DNA from: CAYMRB01 sp964392615
Lineage (GTDB): Bacteria; Planctomycetota; UBA8108
Assembly: GCA_964392615.1 (NCBI GenBank)
Contig: CAYMRB010000095.1
Coordinates: 1-25,421 of the forward strand
Length of the DNA stretch: 25,421 bases
Direction: 5' to 3'
A model generated the notes under the pieces. The model was not told where the DNA came from. It saw only the letters and a program-made list of their open reading frames with translations, and did not search any database. This document shows, one piece after another, positions 8,147-15,160 of the stretch. How positions within the stretch are numbered: the stretch's first letter is position 1; each line of letters begins with the position of its first letter. Position numbers and translations under genes: made by a program.

Positions 8147-9799
8147 ATGCGACGAAGTGCTCTCGTCCTGGCCGCTGTCGTGGCCGTGTCGGTGACGGTG
8201 TCGGTGACGGGCGTGCCGCGAGCGATGGCTCAGGATGCGGCGAAGCGCTCGAAGGCACCGAGCGCTCCGAACATCCTGTTCGCGATCGCCGACGATTGGT
8301 CGTACGGCCATGCGGGCGCCTACGGGTCGAAGTGGGTCAAGACGCCGGCCTTCGACCGCGTCGCGCGCCAGGGCGTGCTGTTCCGCCACGCGTACACTCC
8401 CAATGCGAAGTGCGCGCCGTCGCGGGCATGCATCATCACGGGCCGTAACTCGTGGCAGCTCGAGGAGGCCGGCAATCACGTCTGCTTCTTCCCGGCGAAG
8501 TTCAAGTCCTACCCCGAGGCGTTGGCCGACAACGGCTACTTCGTCGGCGTGACCGGCAAGGGGTGGGGGCCCGGCGTCGCGAACGATGCGGCCGGCAAGC
8601 GGCGACAGATTGTCGGCCGCGGCTTCCACCGCAGGACGGCGCGCCCGCCAGCGAGGGCGATCAGCGGCAACGACTACGCAGCGAACTTCGCCGACTTCCT
8701 CGACGCCGCACCCGACGGCAAGCCGTGGTGCTTCTGGTACGGTGCCCTTGAGCCGCATCGCGGTTACGAGTACGGCGTCGGCGTCAAGAAGGCCGCCAAA
8801 AAGCTGACCGACATCGATCGCGTCCCGGCGTACTGGCCGGACAACGACGTCGTCCGCAACGACATGCTCGACTACGCGTTCGAGGTCGAGCACTTCGATC
8901 GCCACCTCGGCCGCATGCTCCGTCAACTCGAGGCGCGCGGCGAGCTCGACAACACGCTCGTCGTCGCGACGTCCGACCACGGCATGCCGTTCCCGCGCTG
9001 CAAGGGACAGCCGTACGATCACTCCAACCACATCCCCCTCGCGATCCGCTGGCCGCAGGGCATCCGCGCGCCGGGTCGGGTCGTCGACGACTACGTCAGC
9101 TTCGTCGACCTCGCGCCGACGTTCATCGAGGTCGCCGGGCTTCAGTGGAGCGCAACCGGCATGCAGCCGACCGCCGGGCGCAGCCTCGTCGAGCTCTTCC
9201 GCTCCGAGAAGTCCGGTCGCATCGTCGCGCAGCGCGATCACGTGCTGATCGGCAAGGAGCGCCACGATGTCGGCCGGCCGGACGACCAGGGGTATCCGAT
9301 CCGCGGCATCGTCAAGGGCGGCATGGTCTACGTGCAGAACTTCGAGGTGTCGCGCTGGCCCGCGGGCAACCCCGAGACGGGCTACCTCAACTGCGATGGC
9401 AGCCCGACGAAGACAGAGGTCCTCAAGTCGCGCCGCGATCCGTCGACGCGGCATATCTGGGAGCTGTGCTTCGGCAAACGCGCCGCCGTCGAGCTCTACG
9501 ATCTGCGCACCGACCCCGATTGCGTGACGAATCTCGCCGGGCGTCCGGAGCGGCGCGATGTCGAAGCTGCGCTGCGCGGCCAGATGGTCGCCGAACTCGA
9601 GTCGCAGCGCGATCCGCGCATGTTCGGCAAGGGGGGCATCTTCGACACGTATCCGTACGCCGACAAGAGGACCCGCGGGTTCTGGGAACGCTATCGCCGC
9701 GGCGAAAAGGTGCGCGCCGGTTGGGTCAACTCGTCGGACTTCGAAGAGGTCTCCGCGGAGGACTCGCGCGTTCCGGAGCCTCCGAGCTCTCCGGAGTGA
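8147..9799 (+). CDS. Secreted S1-family sulfatase (heparan N-sulfatase-like)
   Basis: A 550-residue hydrolase of sulfate esters or N-sulfate groups on glycans, exported by a signal peptide (1-29, ending AMA-QD). It has the N-terminal metal-binding motif ADDWSYGH (Asp49, Asp50), and the sulfatase signature CAPSRACIITGR with Cys89 as the residue converted to formylglycine. The NSWQLEEAGNH segment, GKGWGPG and SDHG also fit the N-sulphoglucosamine sulphohydrolase-like branch. The start is ATG 8147 with GAGG at 8137-8140; that Shine-Dalgarno overlaps the esterase stop codon, so translation is probably coupled. An anaerobic or FGE-type maturase must act elsewhere; none is in the window. The exact glycan is unknown. 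Confidence 0.95.
   Translation: MRRSALVLAAVVAVSVTVSVTGVPRAMAQDAAKRSKAPSAPNILFAIADDWSYGHAGAYGSKWVKTPAFDRVARQGVLFRHAYTPNAKCAPSRACIITGRNSWQLEEAGNHVCFFPAKFKSYPEALADNGYFVGVTGKGWGPGVANDAAGKRRQIVGRGFHRRTARPPARAISGNDYAANFADFLDAAPDGKPWCFWYGALEPHRGYEYGVGVKKAAKKLTDIDRVPAYWPDNDVVRNDMLDYAFEVEHFDRHLGRMLRQLEARGELDNTLVVATSDHGMPFPRCKGQPYDHSNHIPLAIRWPQGIRAPGRVVDDYVSFVDLAPTFIEVAGLQWSATGMQPTAGRSLVELFRSEKSGRIVAQRDHVLIGKERHDVGRPDDQGYPIRGIVKGGMVYVQNFEVSRWPAGNPETGYLNCDGSPTKTEVLKSRRDPSTRHIWELCFGKRAAVELYDLRTDPDCVTNLAGRPERRDVEAALRGQMVAELESQRDPRMFGKGGIFDTYPYADKRTRGFWERYRRGEKVRAGWVNSSDFEEVSAEDSRVPEPPSSPE
9772..9795. terminator. Symmetric hairpin at the convergent gene ends, no U-tract
   Basis: TCCGGAG (9772-9778) pairs with CTCCGGA (9789-9795): seven base pairs around a ten-base loop, lying at the very end of the sulfatase frame. 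Being symmetric, it would form in transcripts from both strands. Neither side has a U-tract, so intrinsic termination is doubtful. Confidence 0.3.
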
Positions 9800-10288
9800 T
9801 CACCGTCGGGCGTCGCCGCCCGGTGTCGGCGTCGGCGTCTCGAACACCGGCGTGCCGTACGGGATCGGCGGCTCGACGCGTGAGGCTTCTTCGATCGACA
9901 CGATCGTCCAGCCGGAGCGCTCCTGCGCGAGCAGCATGCGCTGGTGCTCGTTGCGATCGGCGAAGACGATCTCGATGTCGAGCGCGACGCGATCCGCCGG
10001 TGCGTCGCCTCGTCGCGAGACGGCGAGACCTTTGATGCCGGACGTCGATCGCTCGAGGCTGGCGCGGAAAGCGTCAACGCCGAGCTCGCGTCGCGTCGCC
10101 TCGAGAGATGTACGCAGCTGGCCCGCGACGAGCCGCAGGCACCTGTCGTCGTCGCCACGCGCGGACGCGTCGAAGAACTCCGACGCCGCGGCCTCGGGCG
10201 TTTGGGGCAGCTGTCGTCGGTCGCGCAAGGCGAACGCCAGGACGATCACGACGAGACCGACGATGATCTTCGGAGCGTGTCGTTTCAC
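9800..10288 (-). CDS. Small membrane-anchored protein, NTF2/DUF4878-like fold possible
   Basis: I do not recognise this 162-residue protein with confidence. It has one N-terminal membrane helix (about 6-21, KIIVGLVVIVLAFAL). A soluble domain follows, opening with PEAAASEFFDASARGDDDRC (31-50) and continuing with strand-rich sequence to about residue 142; this pattern resembles extracytoplasmic NTF2-like proteins. The tail is rich in Pro and Thr. It starts with GTG at 10288 with GAGG at 10296-10299, and the start overlaps the TGA of the HflK-like gene (GTGA), so it is the last gene of the operon and translationally coupled to it. Context suggests an accessory subunit of the SPFH complex (inference). 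Its stop codon abuts the sulfatase stop. Confidence 0.75.
   Translation of the reverse strand: MKRHAPKIIVGLVVIVLAFALRDRRQLPQTPEAAASEFFDASARGDDDRCLRLVAGQLRTSLEATRRELGVDAFRASLERSTSGIKGLAVSRRGDAPADRVALDIEIVFADRNEHQRMLLAQERSGWTIVSIEEASRVEPPIPYGTPVFETPTPTPGGDARR
9804..9825. terminator. GC-rich hairpin just after the sulfatase stop
   Basis: CGGGCG-TCGC-CGCCCG (9807-9822) is extended by wobble pairs and one C-G pair to 9804-9825. It starts five bases after the sulfatase stop and lies inside the last codons of the opposing gene. No U-tract follows, so if it stops transcription it may be factor-assisted. Confidence 0.35.
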
Positions 10289-11232
10289 CGATCGGCCTCG
10301 ATGATGCCGAGATCGACGTCCTGCGCGGCGTCGCCTTCGAGCACGATCTTCTCGAGGCGTGGCATCACCGTCTCCTGCGCCTCGAGGATGAGGCGACCCT
10401 CCGTCAGCTCGCGGCCGACAGCGAGCTCGGCGGCCAGCTTCGTGAAGCGATCGGCCTCGCCGCGAGCGCCCTCCGTCGTCTGGGTCGCATACGCCGCGGC
10501 TTCGAGCAGGATGCGCTGCGCCTCGCCGCGCGCGCGCGGCACGAGCCGGTTGGCGTAGCCCTGCGCCTCGTTGACCGCTCGCTGACGATCCTCGCGGGCA
10601 CTCGTCACATCATGAAATGCCTCCGCGACCTCCTGCGGCGGCGCGACTCCCTCGAGCGAGACCGAGGTGATCCACACGCCGACGCCGTAGCGATCGAGCG
10701 CTGACTGCGTGGCTGCGATGACCGCTCGCTGAATTGCGAGGCGTTCGACCGTGAGCACGTCGTCGACCTGCATCGACGACACGACCTCCGAGAGCACGCC
10801 CGCCGCCGTGCCGCGAACGACGGCGGCCGGATCGCTCGTTGCGAACAAGTACGCCTTCGCATCGACGACCCGGTACTGCACGACAGCGGAGATGAGAATG
10901 AGGTTGCGGTCTCCCGTCACACACTCGGCGCGCGCGCCGTCGGCACGACGGGCCAGATCGCGATCGGCGAGCGCCATTCCGACTCCGACCCGTTTGTGCT
11001 CGAGCGTCCGCACGCGCGAGACCGAGTCGATCCCGATCGGCATGCCGAAGTGGAGGCCCGACTTGCGCACGCTGTCGAGAGCGCGGCCGAAGCGGCGCAC
11101 GACCGCCTCCTCGCCGGGCTGCACCGAGTACCACCCCGTCGCCAGCCAGGCGAGGGTCGCGACGGCGACGACGTAGCGCCAGCGGATCGGCGTGGCGTGC
11201 GTGTGGCTGTGGGACTCGATGGTACGGTGCAC
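10285..11232 (-). CDS. hflK: Second HflK-like SPFH/band-7 protein
   Basis: A 315-residue membrane protein with a short His-rich cytoplasmic tail, one helix (about 20-36) and an SPFH domain starting at SVQPGEEAVVRRFGRAL, then TGDRNLILISAVVQYRV (about 105-121), followed by an Ala/Glu/Arg-rich helix (about 195-280). This is the HflK architecture, with the SPFH domain expected on the outer face. In well-studied bacteria HflK and HflC form a large cage around the FtsH protease. Here it is the second HflK-type domain in the operon, the first being fused to a P-type ATPase. It has a GTG start and lies 14 bases after hflC. A partner role with HflC and the fusion is inferred. Confidence 0.9.
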   Translation of the reverse strand: MHRTIESHSHTHATPIRWRYVVAVATLAWLATGWYSVQPGEEAVVRRFGRALDSVRKSGLHFGMPIGIDSVSRVRTLEHKRVGVGMALADRDLARRADGARAECVTGDRNLILISAVVQYRVVDAKAYLFATSDPAAVVRGTAAGVLSEVVSSMQVDDVLTVERLAIQRAVIAATQSALDRYGVGVWITSVSLEGVAPPQEVAEAFHDVTSAREDRQRAVNEAQGYANRLVPRARGEAQRILLEAAAYATQTTEGARGEADRFTKLAAELAVGRELTEGRLILEAQETVMPRLEKIVLEGDAAQDVDLGIIEADR

Positions 11233-11246
11233 GGTGTGCTCTCGAC

Positions 11247-12149
11247 TCAGTCAGTGCCGGCGGTGGAGCCGCCCTTCGGCGCGGGCGGCGTCAAGTGCTC
11301 GAGGAGGTCCGAGTCGGCGGACAGGACGACGGTCGCCTTCTCGCCGAGAAACGTCTTGTACGCGTCGAGCTTGCGCACGAGCTCGTAGAACTGCGGGTCC
11401 TTCCCGTGTGCTTCCGCGTAAACGCGCGTCGCTTCGGCCTCGGCCGCGCCACGGGTCCTCTCGGCCTCGGCGTTCGCCTTCGCGAGGATTTCCGTGCGCT
11501 CCTTGTCGGCTGTCGCGCGAATCTCGAGCGCCTGCTCTTCGCCCTCCGCGCGGTACTGTCGTGCGATGCGGGCGCGCTCGGTGCGCATGCGCTGGAAGAC
11601 GCTGTCGCGCACTTGCGTCGGGAGGCGAATGCGCTTCAGTCGCACGTCGACGATTTCGATGCCGTAGCTCGCCGACGCAGTCTCGGCACAGCGCTGCGTG
11701 ACGGTCGCGACGAGCTCGTCGAGGCGGTGCGCATTGCTATCGATCGAGACGAGCGCCTCGATCGGGCTGCGTCCGACCTCGGCGGCGAGCTCCGACCAGA
11801 CGGTGTCGTGCATACGCGCTTCGGCGCCGTCGAAGTCGCCGACCGTTTCGAGGAATCGTCGCGGCTCCGCGACCTTCCACAGCACGAAGACGTCGAGGTC
11901 GACGTTCTTCTTCTCCTTCGTCAGGAACTCGGACGGCCGCGGGTCGTAGATCTGCAGCAGGCGCGCGATGGGGATGACCGAGCGATAGGGCAGCTTGAAG
12001 TGAAGCCCCGCGTCGCGCAGCGTCGCCACGGGGCGACCGAATTGCGTGACGATGACCGTCTCGGTCTCGTCGACCGACACGACGCAGCGATACGCGACGA
12101 TCAGCAGGAGGACCAGTGCCGTCAGGATGGACCAGCGGTGTTTCTTCAC
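11247..12149 (-). CDS. hflC: HflC-family SPFH protein
   Basis: A 300-residue HflC homologue, close to the usual length. It has an N-terminal membrane helix (about 7-24), an SPFH domain beginning DETETVIVTQFGRPVATL, and the HflC segment SEFLTKEKKNVDLDVFVLWKV. A long charged helix about 190-250 (QYRAEGEEQALEIRATADKE) precedes the typical C-terminal YELVRKLDAYKTFLGE and VLSADSDLLEHL. HflC normally alternates with HflK in a membrane cage that modulates FtsH. The GTG start overlaps the TGA stop of the ATPase-HflK fusion by four bases (GTGA), and no Shine-Dalgarno is visible, so translation probably depends on coupling. This pairing identifies the fused HflK domain as its direct partner. Confidence 0.95.
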   Translation of the reverse strand: MKKHRWSILTALVLLLIVAYRCVVSVDETETVIVTQFGRPVATLRDAGLHFKLPYRSVIPIARLLQIYDPRPSEFLTKEKKNVDLDVFVLWKVAEPRRFLETVGDFDGAEARMHDTVWSELAAEVGRSPIEALVSIDSNAHRLDELVATVTQRCAETASASYGIEIVDVRLKRIRLPTQVRDSVFQRMRTERARIARQYRAEGEEQALEIRATADKERTEILAKANAEAERTRGAAEAEATRVYAEAHGKDPQFYELVRKLDAYKTFLGEKATVVLSADSDLLEHLTPPAPKGGSTAGTD

Positions 12150-15100
12150 GGGTGGGAGTCCGTCTCGTCAGAGCGGAGCGCATCGACTCCGCCGGTGCTC
12201 TCGATCTTGTTGTTGCCGTCGTCTTCGAACGGAGGCAGCGGCGCGGGAAGCTCCACTCGGCCTGCGCCGCTGCGGAGAAACAACCGGCGTCTCCCGCGCT
12301 CGGCCGTCGAGCCATCGATGATGAACAGCCTGCGGCCGGCGAGCGCGGCCTCGGCCGTCTCGAGCCAGAGGCGAAGCCGCGTGACCTCGCGCCCGGCAGC
12401 GTACGCTGCGGCCGTCGCGCTGAAGCGTTCCGCGGCGCCGCCGGCCCGCAGCTTGCGATCGATCGCGAATCCGTTCGCCGTCAGTCGAATCGCATCGGAT
12501 CGGCCCTCGGCCAGGGCCTTCGTCTCGTACTGATACGCTTCGGCGTCGTTGATGCTCGCGTCCTTCTCCTCTTGCGCGCTCGCGACGTCGCGGAACGATG
12601 ACACGACCGCGAGCGGCGGATGCACATCGCCGAGTCGGATCGCGTCGACGACGAGACCCGACCCGCAGCGCTCGAGCGCCGCCGCGACGCGCGTTCGGAT
12701 CGCCGTCTCGATCGGCGTGCGATCCGATCCGAGCAGCGCGTCGACGGGACGCGCGGCGGCCTCGGCCCGCAGGCTGGATTCGGCGAGACTCCGCACGAGA
12801 TCGTTCCACGTCACGGCCACATCGTTCGACGAGCCGCCGGCGGTGAAGAGCGCCGCGAGCGGATCGCCGACGCGATAGTGCGTGACGAGGTGGACGTCCG
12901 CGAGGTTCTCGTCGCCCGTCAGAACGGACGCCTCCTCCGCTTGGTGCTCGATACGACCACCGCGGTGTTGCACGTTCCACTCGTAAGCGGGCGGCTCGGC
13001 GGATGAGCCGGAGACCGTTCGGAAGCCGATCTCGACGCGGCGCACCGCGTCCGGCCGCAGCGTGCGGTGTCGACCGAGCGGCCACGGCATTCGGTAGTGC
13101 AGCCCCGGAGTCTCGATCGGCGCGACGAAGCGACCGAGGTGCTGGACGACGCCGACCTCTCCTACCCGCACGACGTGAACCCCGCTCAGCGCGTACGCGA
13201 TCAGCAGTGCTGCCGCGACGCCGGCCGTCGCGAGCCGCGGATGGCGGCGGAGTCGCGCGACAGCACGTGACGCACGTCGTCTCCAGCGTCGCCCGTCGAT
13301 CAGCAGCCGCAGCGAGTTCAGCACGACGGTCAGCGAGCTCACCTGGTGCAGGATCGCGGCCGCGACCGGCGAGACCCAGCCGAGCGACGCAGCCGCGACG
13401 GCGAGCGCGTTGAAGAGCAGCGCGAAGAACAGGATGTTCTGGCGGATCGTCGCGAGCATGCGGCGCCCGCAATCGATGCCGTCCGCGAGCTTGCGGAGAT
13501 CGTCGCCGACCAGGATGACGTCGGCCGACTCGATCGCGACATCGGTGCCGATGTCGGCCATCGCGACGCCGACGTCGGCGGTGACGAGCGACGGCGCGTC
13601 GTTGATGCCGTCGCCGACCATCGCCGTACGCGTGCCGTCCTGCTCGATGGCGCGGACCGCGTCGACCTTCGCCGCCGGCAGAAGCGCGCTGCGGACATCG
13701 TCGATGCCGAGCGTCTCCGCGACCGAACGGGCCGTCGCGTCGGTGTCGCCGGTGAGCATCGCGATGCGGGTGATGCCGATCGCGCGCAGCCGATCGATCG
13801 CTTCGCGCGCTTCCGGACGGATCGTGTCGCGAACCGCGACGGCGCCGATCGTCTTCTCGCCGCGCGCGACCAGCACGACCGTCGAGCCGGCTCCGGCGAG
13901 CTCGTCGAGCCGCGCGGCGAGCGCGTCGGGCGTGGCGACGCCGGCTTCGCGGAGGAAGCGCGGGCTGCCGACCCGCACCGCGACGCCGTCTGCCTTCGCC
14001 TCGGCTCCGAGGCCCGGGTGCGCGACGAAGTCGGTCGTGTCGGGAACGTCGACAGCGTCGTCGACGGCCTTCTCGGCGATGAGCTTGCCGATCGGGTGCT
14101 CGGATCGGCTCTCGACCGCCGCGCCACAGCGCAGCACATCGATCGCGCTGTACCCGGGAGCCGGGACGATCTCGTCGACGCGCATGCGCGCGAGCGTCAG
14201 CGTGCCGGTCTTGTCGAAGATCACCGCGCCGAGGCGTCCGAGCCTCTCGAGGACCACGCCGCCCTTGACGAGGACGCCCCGCCGCACGAGGCTACCGATT
14301 CCCGCCGCGACGGCCGTCGGCGTCGCGAGCACCAGCGCGCACGGACAGGCGACGACGAGCACGGCGACCGACCGCACGACGTCGCGCGTCACGAGGTAGA
14401 CCACACCCGCTGCGAGCAGCACGATCGGCACGAACCACGCCGCGTAGCGATCGGCGAGGCGGACGCTCGGCGCCTTCGCCTGCTCGGCATGCTCGACGAG
14501 GTGGATGATCTGCTCGAGCGCCGTGTACGCGCCGACATGCTCGACCGATAGCTCGAGCGCGCCGTACAGGTTGATCGTGCCCGCGAAGACCTCGTCCCCG
14601 ACCGTCTTGTCCGCGGGAACGGACTCTCCCGTGATCGGGCTCTGGTCGACCGACGAGTCGCCGGCGATAACGCGTCCGTCGACCGGGATGCGATCGCCGG
14701 GGCGCACGATGACGACGTCGTCGGGCCGGATCTCGGCGACCGGTACGATGTGATCGTGATCGCTTCCGGCACGGCGGACACGAGCCTCGTCAGGGCGCAG
14801 CTCGAGCAGTCCGGCGATGCCCGCGCGAGTGCGCCCGACCGCCCAGTGCTCGAGGGTCTCCCCGATCAGCATGATGAAGACGACCTCGGCGGCGACGGCG
14901 TACTGCTCGATGGCGAGCGCGGCGATCGCTGCGAGACTGACCGCGAGATTCGCCGACAGGCGTCGTTTGCCGAGCGCGGCGACCGCCTCGTAGAAGATCG
15001 GGATGCCGCCGACGAGCGTCAGCAGCAGCGCGAAGTCCCAGCCCTGGAACTCGCGCAGCGATCCGGTCAGGTACGCGACGAGCCCGGCGCCGACGAGGAT

Positions 15101-15151
15101 CGTCAGCGCGAGATGTCTGCGGTGCGGATCGCCGAGGAGTCCTTTCATCAT
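12146..15151 (-). CDS. P1B-type metal ATPase fused to an HflK/SPFH domain
   Basis: A 1001-residue fusion read without interruption. Residues 1-615 are a P1B ATPase: helices near 14-30, 37-58, 68-82 and 86-100; actuator loop with TGES (174-177); CPC (269-271) in the sixth helix; phosphorylation site DKTGT (313-317); SEHP (350-353); GDGIND (513-518); and last helices near 572-590 and 594-615. There is no N-terminal HMA or CxxC domain. After a basic linker (621-638) a ninth helix (641-656) leads into an HflK-type SPFH domain (about 659-870), with GEVGVVQHLGRFV and LTGDENLADVHLVTHYRV, then a helical tail and a charged C terminus. Topology puts the SPFH domain outside, as in HflK. The eighth-helix motif HQVSS is unusual, so the metal is unassigned. 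It starts with two adjacent Met codons, nine bases after the upstream stop. Confidence 0.93.
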   Translation of the reverse strand: MMKGLLGDPHRRHLALTILVGAGLVAYLTGSLREFQGWDFALLLTLVGGIPIFYEAVAALGKRRLSANLAVSLAAIAALAIEQYAVAAEVVFIMLIGETLEHWAVGRTRAGIAGLLELRPDEARVRRAGSDHDHIVPVAEIRPDDVVIVRPGDRIPVDGRVIAGDSSVDQSPITGESVPADKTVGDEVFAGTINLYGALELSVEHVGAYTALEQIIHLVEHAEQAKAPSVRLADRYAAWFVPIVLLAAGVVYLVTRDVVRSVAVLVVACPCALVLATPTAVAAGIGSLVRRGVLVKGGVVLERLGRLGAVIFDKTGTLTLARMRVDEIVPAPGYSAIDVLRCGAAVESRSEHPIGKLIAEKAVDDAVDVPDTTDFVAHPGLGAEAKADGVAVRVGSPRFLREAGVATPDALAARLDELAGAGSTVVLVARGEKTIGAVAVRDTIRPEAREAIDRLRAIGITRIAMLTGDTDATARSVAETLGIDDVRSALLPAAKVDAVRAIEQDGTRTAMVGDGINDAPSLVTADVGVAMADIGTDVAIESADVILVGDDLRKLADGIDCGRRMLATIRQNILFFALLFNALAVAAASLGWVSPVAAAILHQVSSLTVVLNSLRLLIDGRRWRRRASRAVARLRRHPRLATAGVAAALLIAYALSGVHVVRVGEVGVVQHLGRFVAPIETPGLHYRMPWPLGRHRTLRPDAVRRVEIGFRTVSGSSAEPPAYEWNVQHRGGRIEHQAEEASVLTGDENLADVHLVTHYRVGDPLAALFTAGGSSNDVAVTWNDLVRSLAESSLRAEAAARPVDALLGSDRTPIETAIRTRVAAALERCGSGLVVDAIRLGDVHPPLAVVSSFRDVASAQEEKDASINDAEAYQYETKALAEGRSDAIRLTANGFAIDRKLRAGGAAERFSATAAAYAAGREVTRLRLWLETAEAALAGRRLFIIDGSTAERGRRRLFLRSGAGRVELPAPLPPFEDDGNNKIESTGGVDALRSDETDSHP

Positions 15152-15160
15152 CGTCTCGCG

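Noticed and set aside
8033..9454. Minus-strand open frame of 473 codons opposite the sulfatase
   Set aside because: No recognisable motif, and the plus strand encodes an intact sulfatase signature.
13172..13306. The ATPase-HflK junction as a lost stop codon or frameshift between two genes
   Set aside because: The frame is continuous, the linker and ninth helix give a sensible topology, and the SPFH part has no alternative start with a ribosome-binding site that I can see. Read-level confirmation would still be useful.
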